From positions 1 through 47,416 of the forward strand of contig NZ_MPZM01000023.1 in assembly GCF_002936955.1 (NCBI RefSeq): a stretch of 47,416 nt of DNA, given 5' to 3'. The DNA is from Oceanisphaera arctica (GTDB taxonomy: Bacteria; Pseudomonadota; Gammaproteobacteria; Enterobacterales; Aeromonadaceae). The notes under the pieces were generated by a model. It did no database searches, had not been told where the DNA came from, and saw nothing but the letters and a program-made list of their open reading frames with translations. The position numbers and the translations under genes are program-made. This document shows, piece by piece, positions 8,175 to 18,000 of the stretch. Position 1 is the first letter of the stretch, and every line of letters starts with the position of its first letter.

Positions 8175-9168
8175 GCTTGGCTCCCGACCAGCTGAATTCC
8201 CGCTCACCGGTCACGGCAAGTCCGTTCATGGTGGTTAGCGCCTGCAGCACAGCGGCACGAGAGCCCGGCACACTCAGACGATAACGCCCCTGAGAGCCGG
8301 CACTGTCGATAACATAGACAGTTCCCACACCATCGAGCTGACGCAACTTGCGCTCCAGCAGCACAGAGTCGGAATACCGATGCAGGCCGGAGACCACTAT
8401 GGTCAGCTCGCCGCTTGCATCAACCTCGGCCAACAAGGGCTGTATCGGCGCCGGATTATCTTGCCGAGGCGCCCGCTTTTGTCCGTTCTTTTCAACCCAG
8501 TAACGATTGAGACGCGCCATCAGTTCGGTCACCGCATCTGCACCCGAGACCAGCTTGCCTTGCGCCAGTTTGCCTTGCAACAAGGGCTGCTCTTGTTCGG
8601 AGCCGAACAGCTGCCAGCGACCGCCTCCTGCGCCCTGCTCGACGGCAAGCCAGTAATCGGCACCGTAGCGCCGGCTGGCCTCGCGCAGGGGCTTGGCATC
8701 AAACAACTCGCGGGCGTCCAGCGTCATGTGCTCCTCCAGATCCCACAGCGGCCACAGCAGCGGCATCTGATAGGCTGAAGAGGCCCGCCGCCAGGCACGA
8801 TTTGCCTCGTTACGGCCACGGCCATCTTTCGATAACCACACCAGCACAGTAGGCCTTGGCGCCAGTAAGAACGGCAACTCGGCGCTTTGCAGCAAGGCCA
8901 GCAGCTCCTCTTCGTTGAACACGGCGTTATAACCTGAGCCTGACGGTTCGGACTGCAAATAGCGCGACAAATCACGCCGGGCTTCATCCTGTGCCCAGGA
9001 GCCATTGGCCCGACCGCCGGTCAGGCGATCCAGCACCAGCTCCACCGCCTGCGTACGCGCCTCGCTCCGGTTATAGGGTGCCGGGTCCAGATTAACCTCA
9101 AACACCGACTGAGCAGACGCGGCGGCGGAACATAGCAGCAGCGTCGTCAGTAACAGATTTTTCAACAT
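8167..9168 (-). CDS. DUF2066 domain-containing exported protein
   Basis: A 333-aa protein from the ATG at 9168, where a clear signal peptide begins (MLKNLLLTTLLLCSAAASAQ). Earlier in-frame starts up to 9210 would place charged residues before it. The mature part shows VDLVLDRLTGG-like sequence (VELVLDRLTGG), LAPRPTVLVWLS and a C-terminal half with LLERKLRQLDGVGTVYVI. These match the DUF2066 family commonly found next to hda in gammaproteobacteria. The function is unknown; the protein is probably periplasmic. It overlaps hda by 8 bp and follows uraA on the same strand. Confidence 0.8.
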   Translation of the reverse strand: MLKNLLLTTLLLCSAAASAQSVFEVNLDPAPYNRSEARTQAVELVLDRLTGGRANGSWAQDEARRDLSRYLQSEPSGSGYNAVFNEEELLALLQSAELPFLLAPRPTVLVWLSKDGRGRNEANRAWRRASSAYQMPLLWPLWDLEEHMTLDARELFDAKPLREASRRYGADYWLAVEQGAGGGRWQLFGSEQEQPLLQGKLAQGKLVSGADAVTELMARLNRYWVEKNGQKRAPRQDNPAPIQPLLAEVDASGELTIVVSGLHRYSDSVLLERKLRQLDGVGTVYVIDSAGSQGRYRLSVPGSRAAVLQALTTMNGLAVTGEREFSWSGAKRD

Positions 9169-9231
9169 CAAGTTGCCACGTTTAAAAAGCATAAGGCGCA
9201 TGATAACCACAGACGTTAGCGCAAACCAGAC

Positions 9232-10500
9232 TCAATGGGGCTGTGTTCTCGGCAACACCAGGTTGAGCAGTATGCCGACGATGCCGCACAGGCTGATGCC
9301 CTGCAGGCTGAAACCGCCGATACCGAAGGCCATGCCACCGATGCCGAAGATCAGGATCACCGCCACTATACACAGGTTGCGCGCATGAGACAGATCCACC
9401 TGATGCTTAATCAGGCTGTTCAGGCCCACGGTAGCGATAGAGCCGAACAGCAGTATCATGATGCCGCCCATCACCGGGGTCGGAATGCTCAGCATCAGGG
9501 CCCCGAATTTACCGACGAAGGCCAGTACGATGGCAAAGCCCGCCGCCCAGGTCATGATCACCGGGTTGAAGTTCTTGGTCAGCATCACGGCACCGGTCAC
9601 TTCGGAATAGGTGGTGTTGGGCGGGCCGCCGAACAGCGACGCACCAACCGTGGCCAGGCCGTCGCCGAGCAGAGTGCGGTGCAGCCCCGGCTTCTTGATA
9701 TAGTCTTTGCCGGTGACCGAGCTGATGGCCAGTACATCACCGATATGCTCGATGGCCGGTGCTATCGCCACCGGCAGCATGAACAGCACGGCGTGCCAGT
9801 TCCATTCGGGGGCAACGAAGTGCGGCAGAGAGAACCAGGCCGCCTCGCGTACCGGGGTAAAGTCGACCACCCCGAACCACAGCGCCAGGCCATAACCCAC
9901 AGAGATACCGGCGGTAATGGGCACCAGGCGAAACACCCCTTTCGCTACCGTGGATACCAGCAATGTGGTGGCCAGGGCCGACAGAGACAGCCACAGCGCT
10001 ATATTGTGCGGCATCATCTCGGCCGAGCCGTCACCGGTCTTGCCGATGGCCATATTCACCGCCATCGGCGCCAGGCCCAGGCCAATGACCATGATCACCG
10101 GTCCTACCACCACCGGCGGCAACAGCCGGGTCAGCAGGCCGGTGCCACGCCAGCGAACCAGCTGACTGAGCAGTACGTACATGACCCCGGCCGCCATCAG
10201 GCCGCTCATGGTGGCGGGAATGCCCCAGGTTTGTACGCCATACAGAATGGGCGCGATAAAGGCGAAAGAAGACGCCAGAAAAATCGGTACCTGACGCTTG
10301 GTGCACAGCTGAAAAATCAGGGTGCCGAAGCCGGCAGTGAACAAGGCCACATTGGGATCCAACCCGGTGATCAGCGGCATCAGTACCAGGGCGCCAAAGG
10401 CCACAAACAACATCTGGGAGCCGGCCAGTGCCTGGCGCAGCGGAGTATTGGCCGCACTCTGGCTGTGGGCCAGAGCGTCGGGTTGATTTGCTGAACTCAT
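9232..10500 (-). CDS. uraA: Uracil permease (nucleobase:cation symporter-2 family)
   Basis: A 422-aa inner-membrane symporter that imports uracil with protons. Sequence features are FVAFGALVLMPLITGLDP, a string of hydrophobic helices consistent with the 14-segment UraA fold, PAIEHIGDVLAIS (with the conserved glutamate in the transport core) and FGGPPNTTYSEVTGAV (the NCS2 signature region). The upstream neighbour upp converts uracil to UMP, so the pair forms a salvage unit. A terminator-like hairpin lies between them and may modulate readthrough. Confidence 0.94.
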   Translation of the reverse strand: MSSANQPDALAHSQSAANTPLRQALAGSQMLFVAFGALVLMPLITGLDPNVALFTAGFGTLIFQLCTKRQVPIFLASSFAFIAPILYGVQTWGIPATMSGLMAAGVMYVLLSQLVRWRGTGLLTRLLPPVVVGPVIMVIGLGLAPMAVNMAIGKTGDGSAEMMPHNIALWLSLSALATTLLVSTVAKGVFRLVPITAGISVGYGLALWFGVVDFTPVREAAWFSLPHFVAPEWNWHAVLFMLPVAIAPAIEHIGDVLAISSVTGKDYIKKPGLHRTLLGDGLATVGASLFGGPPNTTYSEVTGAVMLTKNFNPVIMTWAAGFAIVLAFVGKFGALMLSIPTPVMGGIMILLFGSIATVGLNSLIKHQVDLSHARNLCIVAVILIFGIGGMAFGIGGFSLQGISLCGIVGILLNLVLPRTQPH

Positions 10501-10523
10501 TAATATTTACCTTGTTCGAACGG

Positions 10524-10548
10524 AAAAAAACCGGCCTGCGCCGGTTTT
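10524..10548 (-). terminator. Terminator-like hairpin between upp and uraA
   Basis: On the reverse strand AAAACCGGCGCAGGCCGGTT is followed by a T-run. It sits in the 51-bp gap between the upp stop and the uraA start and would give partial termination within the operon. Confidence 0.7.
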
Positions 10549-10551
10549 GAC

Positions 10552-11178
10552 TTACTTGGTACCAAAAATCTTGTCGCCGGCATCACCGAGGCCGGGAATG
10601 ATATAGCCGTGCTCGTCGAGCCGCTCGTCGACGGAAGCACAGTACAACTCTACATCCGGATGAGCCTGTTCCAGCGCCTTGAGTCCTTCCGGCGCCGCCA
10701 CCAGCACAATCACTTTGAAATGCTGGCAGCCTTTTTCCTTCAACAGGTCGATGGTGGCAATCATGGAGCCACCGGTGGCCAGCATGGGATCCACAATCAG
10801 CGCCATCCGCTCGTCGATATTGCTGACCAGCTTGTTGAAATAGTGCACCGGCTGCAGGGTTTCTTCATCACGATAAACCCCCACCACGCTGACCCGGGCG
10901 CTCGGCATATGCTCCAGCACCCCGTCCATCATGCCCAGACCGGCACGCAGAATCGGCACTACGGTGACTTTCTTGCCCTTGAGCTGATCCACATCGGTCG
11001 GGCCGTTCCAGCCATTGATGGTGGTTTTTTCGGTTTCAAAATCGGCAGTGGCCTCATAGGTCAGCAGGCTGCCAACTTCTTTTGCCAGTTCACGAAAGCG
11101 TTTGGTACTGATGTCGGCTTCCCGCATCAGACCCAGCTTGTGTTTCACCAAAGGGTGCTTAACCTCAACGACTTTCAT
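10552..11178 (-). CDS. upp: Uracil phosphoribosyltransferase
   Basis: A 208-aa enzyme making UMP from uracil and PRPP. The length equals E. coli Upp when started at the ATG at 11178 ([19 protein letters not shown]), with GGGAGAG upstream. An in-frame extension to 11286 is not family-like. The PRPP-binding loop [10 protein letters not shown] and the uracil-binding C-terminal region ([18 protein letters not shown]) are intact. It is the first gene of the upp-uraA unit, divergent from purM. Confidence 0.96.
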   Translation of the reverse strand: MKVVEVKHPLVKHKLGLMREADISTKRFRELAKEVGSLLTYEATADFETEKTTINGWNGPTDVDQLKGKKVTVVPILRAGLGMMDGVLEHMPSARVSVVGVYRDEETLQPVHYFNKLVSNIDERMALIVDPMLATGGSMIATIDLLKEKGCQHFKVIVLVAAPEGLKALEQAHPDVELYCASVDERLDEHGYIIPGLGDAGDKIFGTK

Positions 11179-11607
11179 CAACTTACTCTCCCGACGCACT
11201 GAACTGTATGCACATGCACAAAAAAACCGCGGGACTTTAGCATAAAATAGCGCCCTACGGCAGACATTCAGGGTAAATTTTAGCAAAGGATGTCGTCTTC
11301 TTCCTGTTTAGCCTTGTTCAGGTCCTTACTTTACAAAATCGGCGTCTGCCAGCTCCGCCGCATTACCTCCTCATCAGACAATGCAGAATCATCCACTGGC
11401 CACGCCACCGCAGGTTTCGGCTTCGATTGAAAAACATTCGCTTTAAGAACATGGCCCAACGGGCCAACGCCGGTGGCACTGCCTCGCGCATTAAATTAGA
11501 ATAGCGGCCGAAACAGTGACTAACAGCCGGCAACGGTGCCAACAGCCGCCAACAAGAGCCAACTGGTACTAGATCCGCTCCTAAATAAAATGACAAGGTA
11601 ACCACTC
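11179..11607. other. 429-bp intergenic region between divergent upp and purM
   Basis: No gene is supported here. It must hold the promoters of upp and purM. The purM GTG at 11608 is preceded by AAGGTAA. A stretch at about 11519-11566 is rich in near-repeated CCAACA/CGGCAAC units. I see no clear PurR palindrome (ACGCAAACGTTTGCGT type). Confidence 0.4.
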
Positions 11608-12645
11608 GTGACGCAGAAAAAACCCCTGAGCTATAAAGATGCCGGTGTAGATATCGATGCCGGTAACGCCCTGGTTGAACGCATCAAAGGCGTCAGCCGT
11701 CGCACTCAACGCCCGGAAGTCATGGGTGGACTCGGGGGCTTCGGTGCCCTGTGCCAGCTGCCGACCGGCTACAAGGAACCGGTACTGGTTGCCGGAACCG
11801 ACGGCGTAGGTACCAAGCTGCGACTGGCCATCGATCTCAAGCGTCATCAGGGCGTGGGTATCGACTTGGTCGCCATGTGCGTGAATGACCTGATTGTGCA
11901 GGGCGCCGAGCCACTGTTCTTCCTCGACTACTACGCCACCGGCAAGCTGGACGTAGACACCGCTGCCGACGTGGTCACCGGCATTGGCGCTGGCTGCGAG
12001 CTGAGCGGTTGTGCCCTGATTGGCGGTGAAACCGCCGAAATGCCCGGCATGTACGAAGCCGGCGACTACGACCTGGCAGGTTTTTGTGTTGGCGTAGTAG
12101 AAAAAAGCGGAATTATCGACGGCACCAAAGTCGCCGCCGGTGATGCTCTGATCGCGCTGGGCTCTAGCGGCCCCCACTCCAACGGCTACTCTCTGGTTCG
12201 CAAGATTCTGGAAGTCAGCAAGGCCGATCTGCAACAGCCGCTGGGTGACGCCACCCTGGCCGATGCGCTGATGGAGCCGACCCGCATCTACGTGAAGCCG
12301 GTGCTGGAGCTGATCAAGCAGTTTGATATTCATGCACTGAGCCACATTACCGGTGGCGGCTTCTGGGAAAATATTCCTCGCGTACTGCCCAAGGGCGCCA
12401 AAGCCGTGATTGACGGTGCCAGCTGGCAGTGGCCAGAAGTGTTCAGCTGGTTGCAAGCCGCCGGCAACGTAGAAACCACAGAAATGTATCGCACCTTCAA
12501 CTGTGGTGTAGGCATGGTTATCGCCCTGCCTGCCGATCAGGCCGAGGCTGCCGTCAAGTTTATGCAAGACGCCGGCGAGCAATGCTGGGTTATTGGCAAC
12601 ATCGATAACGCCGCAGACGGTGAAGAGCAGGTCGAAATAAAATGA
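11608..12645 (+). CDS. purM: Phosphoribosylformylglycinamidine cyclo-ligase (AIR synthetase)
   Basis: A 345-aa cytosolic enzyme that closes the imidazole ring with ATP to give AIR, the fifth step of purine synthesis. E. coli PurM has the same length. Motifs include the start region [33 protein letters not shown] and [11 protein letters not shown]. The start codon is GTG at 11608, with AAGGTAA upstream. The stop overlaps the purN start (ATGA), which gives translational coupling. Confidence 0.97.
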   Translation: MTQKKPLSYKDAGVDIDAGNALVERIKGVSRRTQRPEVMGGLGGFGALCQLPTGYKEPVLVAGTDGVGTKLRLAIDLKRHQGVGIDLVAMCVNDLIVQGAEPLFFLDYYATGKLDVDTAADVVTGIGAGCELSGCALIGGETAEMPGMYEAGDYDLAGFCVGVVEKSGIIDGTKVAAGDALIALGSSGPHSNGYSLVRKILEVSKADLQQPLGDATLADALMEPTRIYVKPVLELIKQFDIHALSHITGGGFWENIPRVLPKGAKAVIDGASWQWPEVFSWLQAAGNVETTEMYRTFNCGVGMVIALPADQAEAAVKFMQDAGEQCWVIGNIDNAADGEEQVEIK

Positions 12646-13280
12646 CCCGCATCGTCGTCCTGATCTCCGGCGATGGCAGTAATCTGCAGGTGCTGCTGGA
12701 TCAGGCCGCCGCCGGCCAGCTTGGCGGCGACGTGGTCGCGGTCGTCAGCAACAAGGCCGAGGCCTATGGTCTGGAGCGTGCCCGCATGGCGGGCGTCGCC
12801 ACCGCCGTGCTGTCCAACAAGGACTACGCCGACCGGGACAGCTTCGATGCGACGCTGATGGCGCTTATCGACGGCTATCAACCTGACTTGGTGGTGCTGG
12901 CCGGCTTTATGCGCATCCTCACCCCCGGCTTTGTGCGTCACTACGCAGGCCGCATGCTCAACATACACCCGTCGCTGCTGCCCCGTTATCAGGGGCTGCA
13001 TACGCACCAAAGAGCCATCGAAGCGGGAGATGAGGAGCATGGCTGCAGCGTGCACTTTGTCACCGAAGAGCTGGACGGCGGCCCCGTGGTGTTGCAGGCA
13101 AGGGTACCCATCTTTGCCGGTGACGATGAAGCCATCGTTGCCAAGCGGGTGCGGGTGCAGGAGCACGCCATTTATCCGCTGGTGGTGCGCTGGTTCTGCG
13201 AAGGTCGCCTGGTGATGCAGCAAGGTAACGTCTTTTTAGACGGCGCCCTGCTGCCGGCTCAGGGACACGCCGGAGACTGA
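12642..13280 (+). CDS. purN: Phosphoribosylglycinamide formyltransferase
   Basis: A 212-aa enzyme that transfers a formyl group from 10-formyl-THF to GAR, the third step of purine synthesis. The catalytic triad is visible: N107 and H109 in [12 protein letters not shown], and D145 in ELDGGPVV. The N-terminal [16 protein letters not shown] loop binds the phosphoribosyl substrate. It follows purM with a 4-bp overlap and ends 16 bp before a strong terminator. Confidence 0.97.
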   Translation: MTRIVVLISGDGSNLQVLLDQAAAGQLGGDVVAVVSNKAEAYGLERARMAGVATAVLSNKDYADRDSFDATLMALIDGYQPDLVVLAGFMRILTPGFVRHYAGRMLNIHPSLLPRYQGLHTHQRAIEAGDEEHGCSVHFVTEELDGGPVVLQARVPIFAGDDEAIVAKRVRVQEHAIYPLVVRWFCEGRLVMQQGNVFLDGALLPAQGHAGD

Positions 13281-13296
13281 TGCTCTCCCACTACTG

Positions 13297-13332
13297 AAAA
13301 AGCGCGCTTGTGGTGACACAAGCGCGCTTTTT
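13297..13332 (+). terminator. Intrinsic terminator of purMN
   Basis: The perfect stem AGCGCGCTTGTG/CACAAGCGCGCT is flanked by A-run and T-run, so it could work in both directions. Confidence 0.9.
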
Positions 13333-13361
13333 GTTGTGTGAATACGACGGAGTGTTCGGTT

Positions 13362-13850
13362 CGGACAAAGGGCCCGCTCCACCGACACGCCATATGACCT
13401 GACACTCACAGTTTCAGCCAACTGCGAACATTCACTGGATGTTCGGTCAGGCTGAAACCGTTCGTCACGGCGAGTAAACCCGCCCCATGGGGGCTCTCTG
13501 TTTCATCCCTGAAACAGAAGGTCGGTGGAGCAGATCCCTTTGTCCTCCTTGATGCTCCGGCGTCGCCTGTTGGCGCCATCTGCAGAGAACTCGGTGTTCC
13601 AGAAGAAGCAACAGGGATTACCTCAGCCGACCGTCACATGACAGGGACGGAAAGTGCTCCTGCCATTCCGTCATTTCCGCCGTCCCTGGCGGTCAGATGT
13701 TATGTGCCGAGCGTTACATGGGGCAAGCTTGTCTTGCCGCGACGAATTGTTTCAACCTGACCGAACATCCAGTGAATGTTCGCAGTAGGTTGAAGCAATG
13801 AGTATCATATCCCGTAGCGTGTCGGGGGAGGTAGCCCTGTTGCCTCTTTG
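13362..13850 (+). repeat. Structured mosaic repeat, copy B (longest copy)
   Basis: It starts CGGACAAAGGGCCCGCTCC and ends TTGCCTCTTTG, so its termini are imperfect inverted repeats with a shared CCGACACGC. A 31-bp block at 13421-13451 recurs perfectly inverted at 13756-13786. Each block contains CGAACAT-N7-ATGTTCG. The core stem pairs CACATGAC/AGGGACGG (13635-13650) with CCGTCCCT/GTTATGTG (13680-13706), with an 11-base bulge GGCGGTCAGAT. It fills the gap between purN and the convergent yafJ and has no convincing coding frame. Confidence 0.75.
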
Positions 13851-13862
13851 ACTCGCACAAGC

Positions 13863-14642
13863 TCACAGATCGGTAGCCGCGATCCGTTCACCCAGCAGGA
13901 AGAGGTTGAACTCGCCCGGTTGCATCTTGTGCCACTGCTCGTTGTTGGTCAGCGGCTGGGTGGCTATCACGGTCACGATATCGTTGGGCGTGGTTTCTTT
14001 CTGAAAGTCGATTTCCACTTCTTCGTCGATCAGCCGGGCCGGGCCGAAGGGTGCACGCCGCGTGATCCAGTGCAGGTTGTTGCTGCAATAGGTCATCAGG
14101 TACTCGCCGTCGGTGAGCAGCATGTTGAACACCCCCAAGGCGCGCAGCTGATCACACAGGCCGGCCACATAACGGAACATCGCAGCCATATCATCGGGCC
14201 TGGTGGGGTACTGACGCTCCATGGCATCCAGAATCCAGCAAAAGGCGAGTTCGCTGTCGGTTTCGCCCACCGGATTGTGACGACCGGTTTCAAGATGGTC
14301 GTAGCCGCTCAGCTGGCCGTTGTGGGCAAAGGTCCAGTAACGGCCCCACAGCTCCCGGGTAAAGGGGTGGGTATTTTCCAGCGCGATGCCGCCCCGGTTG
14401 GCCTGCCGGATATGGCTGACCACAGAGCAGCTCTTGATCGGATATTCCTGCACCAGTTTGGCGATGCGGGACTGGCTGGACGGCTGCGGATCCTTGAAGG
14501 TACGCAGCCCCTTGCCCTCGTAAAACACGATACCCCAGCCATCCTTGTGCGGGCCGGTACGGCCGCCTCGCTGCATCAGACCAGTAAAGCTGAAGCAGAT
14601 ATCGGTGGGTACGTTGGCGCTCATCCCTAGCAATTCACACAT
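13863..14642 (-). CDS. yafJ: Class II glutamine amidotransferase (YafJ-like)
   Basis: A 259-aa protein with an N-terminal nucleophile glutaminase fold. Cys2 (MCELLGMSANVPTDICFSF) becomes the N-terminal catalytic nucleophile after Met removal. Other signatures are GPHKDGWGIVFY, SHIRQANRGG, NTHPF and TFAHNGQL. E. coli YafJ is similar in length and also lies beside gmhA. It removes ammonia from glutamine or a related gamma-glutamyl substrate; the acceptor is unknown. It starts 5 bp after the gmhA stop, so the two form an operon. Confidence 0.88.
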   Translation of the reverse strand: MCELLGMSANVPTDICFSFTGLMQRGGRTGPHKDGWGIVFYEGKGLRTFKDPQPSSQSRIAKLVQEYPIKSCSVVSHIRQANRGGIALENTHPFTRELWGRYWTFAHNGQLSGYDHLETGRHNPVGETDSELAFCWILDAMERQYPTRPDDMAAMFRYVAGLCDQLRALGVFNMLLTDGEYLMTYCSNNLHWITRRAPFGPARLIDEEVEIDFQKETTPNDIVTVIATQPLTNNEQWHKMQPGEFNLFLLGERIAATDL

Positions 14643-14647
14643 ATCGC

Positions 14648-15229
14648 TTACTCTTGCTCCATTTCTTTTTCGACCAGCTGGATCAGGATATGAATGATCT
14701 TGATATGCACTTCCTGAATGCGGTCCGCATAACCGAAGTGAGGCACCCGGATTTCCACATCCGCCAAGCCGGCCATCTTGCCACCGTCTTTACCGGTCAG
14801 GGCGATGACCTTGATACCCTTGGCCTTGGCCGCTTCGATGGCCTTGAGAATATTGCCCGAATTACCGCTGGTAGAGAGGCCGAACAGCACGTCGCCTTCT
14901 CGCCCCACCGCTTCCAGGTAGCGGGAAAACACATATTCGAAACCGAAGTCGTTGGCGACACAAGACAGATGGCTGGGATCGGAGATGGCGATGGCCGGGT
15001 AGCCGGGCCGATTTTCCCGGTAGCGACCGGTCAGCTCTTCGGCAAAATGCATGGCATCGCAATGAGAGCCACCGTTACCGCACGACAAGACCTTGCCACC
15101 GGCCTTGAAGCTGTCGGCCAGCAATTTGGCGCCCTGCTCGATGGCCTGAATGTTGGCGTCGTCGGCCAGAAAGCGATTCAACACGTCGGCGGCGTCGGTC
15201 AGTTCGCTACGGATCAGACTCTGATACAT
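14648..15229 (-). CDS. gmhA: Phosphoheptose isomerase
   Basis: A 193-aa SIS-domain enzyme that converts sedoheptulose 7-phosphate to D-glycero-D-manno-heptose 7-phosphate, the first step towards the ADP-heptose of the LPS inner core. The ATG at 15229 ([20 protein letters not shown]) matches the family start and has GAGAGG upstream. Key segments are [28 protein letters not shown] and [21 protein letters not shown]. It is divergent from fadE, as in E. coli. Confidence 0.96.
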   Translation of the reverse strand: MYQSLIRSELTDAADVLNRFLADDANIQAIEQGAKLLADSFKAGGKVLSCGNGGSHCDAMHFAEELTGRYRENRPGYPAIAISDPSHLSCVANDFGFEYVFSRYLEAVGREGDVLFGLSTSGNSGNILKAIEAAKAKGIKVIALTGKDGGKMAGLADVEIRVPHFGYADRIQEVHIKIIHILIQLVEKEMEQE

Positions 15230-15374
15230 GAAATTGCCTCTCACTCACGATAAAAGGGCATTTTGGCACAAGTCACCAGCGGCGGGAAGCCAGGCGCCGC
15301 CTTCCACCGCCAGCCGACCCGACGCAGTTGGCGGGGCCAGGCCGAATACTGCTATTTTTTAACCTCGGCGCAGC

Positions 15375-15429
15375 TTGATTTAAACATCCGTATGAATTAA
15401 AACTAGACTCACCCAAGAGGTCGGACCTC
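15375..15429 (+). promoter_or_regulatory. Candidate fadE promoter and FadR-like operator
   Basis: A -35 TTGATT (15375-15380), a 17-bp spacer and a -10 TAAAAC (15398-15403) are followed by the palindrome GAGGTCGGACCTC (15417-15429) around the start of transcription. The core GGT-N2-GACC resembles the FadR site. The outer bases differ from the usual TGGT/ACCA. Repression in the absence of fatty acids is the likely role; the identity of the regulator is inferred. Confidence 0.45.
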
Positions 15430-15479
15430 ACCGAATGCACATGCCGGCAAAAGTGCAGATGCCGACAAAGGAGTTATTC

Positions 15480-17924
15480 ATGATTACCCTACTGCTACTG
15501 CTGATTTCCTGGGCCATTCTGGCTTATCACCGGTCCCGCCTGAAAACAACGACGTTGATCACCGCCCTGGTACTGGCGGTGGGTACCCTGCTGGGTGAAG
15601 TGAGCCCCGCCTGCTGGCTGGTGTTTGCCGTACTGGCAACCCTGCTGAATCTGCCCCCCTTGCGCGCCGGTTTGCTCAGCCGTCCCTTGTTCTCCTCCTA
15701 CAAGAAGCTGATGCCGGAGATGTCTTCCACCGAGCGGGAAGCCATCGAGGCCGGCACCACCTGGTGGGAAGCCGAGCTGTTTCGCGGTAAACCGGACTGG
15801 GAAACCCTGCACAACTACCCCAAACCGCAACTCGGCGAGGCAGAACAGGCTTTCATGGACGGTCCGGTAGAAGAAGTATGCCGCATGACCAACGACTGGG
15901 AGGTGACCCACGAGCGCGCCGACCTACCGCCCGACGTGTGGGATTACCTGAAAAAGCACGGCTTCTTCGCCATGATCATCGAAAAGCAGTATGGCGGCCT
16001 GGCATTTTCCGCCTATGCCCAGTCCCGTGTGCTGCAAAAGCTATGCAGCACCAGTGCCGTGTTGGCCTCTACCGTGGGCGTGCCCAACTCCCTCGGCCCG
16101 GGCGAGCTGCTGCAGGAATACGGCACCCGGGAGCAAAAGGATCACTACCTGCCTCGGCTGGCCCGCGGCGAAGACATTCCCTGCTTTGCCCTGACCGGCC
16201 CGGAGGCGGGCTCGGACGCCGGGGCCATTCCCGATGTGGGCGTGGTCTGCATGGGCGACTGGCAGGGCGAGCAGGTGCTGGGCATGCGCCTGACCTGGAA
16301 CAAGCGCTACATCACCCTGGCCCCCGTCGCCACCGTGCTCGGGCTGGCGTTCAAGTTGAAAGACCCGGAAGGCTGGCTGGGCGACGAGACGGATCTCGGC
16401 ATCACCTGCGCCCTGATCCCTACCGCCACATCCGGAGTAAAGATAGGTCGCCGTCATTTTCCGCTGAACGTGCCCTTCCAGAACGGTCCTACCCAGGGCC
16501 AGGATGTGTTCGTGCCCATCGACTTCATCATCGGCGGCCAGCAGATGGCCGGCCAGGGCTGGCGCATGCTGGTAGAGTGCCTCTCGGTAGGACGCGGCAT
16601 TACCCTGCCCTCTACCGGTACCGCTGGTACCCGGGTCTCGGCGCTGGCCTCCGGCGCCTACAGCCGCATTCGTCGTCAGTTCCGGCTGCCGATCGGCAAG
16701 ATGGAAGGTATCGAAGAGCCGCTGGCCCGCTTGGGCGGCAACGCCTATCTGTCCGATGCGGCCAGCATGCTGACCGTAACCGGTATCGATCTGGGCGAAA
16801 AGCCCTCGGTGGTGTCGGCCATCGTAAAATATCACCTCACCGACCGCAGCCAGCGCAGCCTTATCGACGCCATGGACATTCACGGCGGCAAGGGCATTTG
16901 CATGGGGCCCAGCAACTACCTGGCCCGGGGCTATCAGGGCGCTCCCATCGCCATCACGGTCGAAGGCGCAAACATCCTGACTCGCAGCATGATCATCTAC
17001 GGCCAAGGCGCCATTCGCTGCCATCCTTATGTGCTGGCAGAGATGCTGTCGGTGCAGGAGCCGGATGCTGGCAAGGCCCTGGCGCAATTTGACCAGGCGG
17101 TATTCGGCCATATCGGCTTTGCCATCGGTAATCTGGTGCGTAGCATCTGGTTTGGCTTTACCGGTGCCCGTTTCAGCCAGACACCGGTTCGCGACGATAC
17201 TGCCTCTTATTACCGCCAGATGAACCGGCTCAGCGCCAACCTTAGCCTGTTGTCGGATGTAGCCATGGCCAGTCTGGGCGGTGAACTCAAACGCAAGGAG
17301 CGACTGTCGGCCCGCCTCGGCGATGTGCTAAGTCAGCTGTATCTGGTGTCTGCCACCCTCAAGCGGTTCAACGACGAGGGCCGCCCTGCCGAGGTGCTGC
17401 CGCTGGTACACTGGGCCAGTCAGGACGGCTTGTACCGAGCGCAGGTCGCCTTGGTGGAGCTGCTCGACAACTTCCCGACTCGTGGCCTTGGCGCCACCCT
17501 CAAGTTTCTGTTGATGCCCTATGGCGCGCCGTTCAAGCGGCCATCGGACAAACTCGATCATCAGGTGGCCCGCGCCCTGCAAACACCGGGGCTGGCTCGG
17601 GACGGTATCGGCCATGGCCTCTATCTGGCCGCCGAAGCCGGCAATCCGCTCGGCATGCTGGAGCAGGCCTTCACCGATATCATCGCCGCCGAGCCGGTGT
17701 TCGACAAGGTCACTCAGACCCTGGGACGTCGTTCTTTCACCAATCTGGATCAGCTGGCACAAGAAGCTCTGACCGCCGGCATCATCAGCAAGGAAGAAGC
17801 CGCCCTGCTGAAAGAGGCAGAAGTCAGCCGGTTGCGCACCATCAACGTGGACGACTTCGATCCGCAGGAGCTGGTGGCCAACAAGGCGCTGTTTAACGAT
17901 GCCATGCTGAACAAGAACACTTGA
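15480..17924 (+). CDS. fadE: Acyl-CoA dehydrogenase FadE
   Basis: A membrane-associated FAD enzyme for the first step of beta-oxidation. I place the start at the ATG at 15480, which has AAGGAG upstream and gives 814 aa, the length of E. coli FadE. An upstream ATG at 15435 lacks such a site. Two hydrophobic segments open the protein ([18 protein letters not shown] and about residues 24-55). The dehydrogenase core follows ([53 protein letters not shown]). The C-terminal third is the DUF1974-type extension of the FadE family. It is probably monocistronic. Confidence 0.95.
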   Translation: MITLLLLLISWAILAYHRSRLKTTTLITALVLAVGTLLGEVSPACWLVFAVLATLLNLPPLRAGLLSRPLFSSYKKLMPEMSSTEREAIEAGTTWWEAELFRGKPDWETLHNYPKPQLGEAEQAFMDGPVEEVCRMTNDWEVTHERADLPPDVWDYLKKHGFFAMIIEKQYGGLAFSAYAQSRVLQKLCSTSAVLASTVGVPNSLGPGELLQEYGTREQKDHYLPRLARGEDIPCFALTGPEAGSDAGAIPDVGVVCMGDWQGEQVLGMRLTWNKRYITLAPVATVLGLAFKLKDPEGWLGDETDLGITCALIPTATSGVKIGRRHFPLNVPFQNGPTQGQDVFVPIDFIIGGQQMAGQGWRMLVECLSVGRGITLPSTGTAGTRVSALASGAYSRIRRQFRLPIGKMEGIEEPLARLGGNAYLSDAASMLTVTGIDLGEKPSVVSAIVKYHLTDRSQRSLIDAMDIHGGKGICMGPSNYLARGYQGAPIAITVEGANILTRSMIIYGQGAIRCHPYVLAEMLSVQEPDAGKALAQFDQAVFGHIGFAIGNLVRSIWFGFTGARFSQTPVRDDTASYYRQMNRLSANLSLLSDVAMASLGGELKRKERLSARLGDVLSQLYLVSATLKRFNDEGRPAEVLPLVHWASQDGLYRAQVALVELLDNFPTRGLGATLKFLLMPYGAPFKRPSDKLDHQVARALQTPGLARDGIGHGLYLAAEAGNPLGMLEQAFTDIIAAEPVFDKVTQTLGRRSFTNLDQLAQEALTAGIISKEEAALLKEAEVSRLRTINVDDFDPQELVANKALFNDAMLNKNT

Positions 17925-18000
17925 TTGGCGCTGGTCACTCGGAACTTTTTGAGTACAATATTAAAATACTTTTAATACAATTAACTCACAGGTCTGGCAC

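Noticed and set aside
9235-10494. 419-codon forward frame antisense to uraA
   Set aside because: Its composition is rich in His, Gln and Arg, as expected for the complement of a membrane-protein gene. uraA on the other strand is unmistakable.
11519-11566. Clustered CCAACA/GGCAAC units before purM, considered as a repeat array or operator
   Set aside because: Spacing is irregular and units are degenerate; no defined period or palindrome.
15878-17092. 404-codon forward frame overlapping fadE
   Set aside because: It is an out-of-frame Arg/Pro/Gly-rich shadow of fadE, without a start site or motifs.
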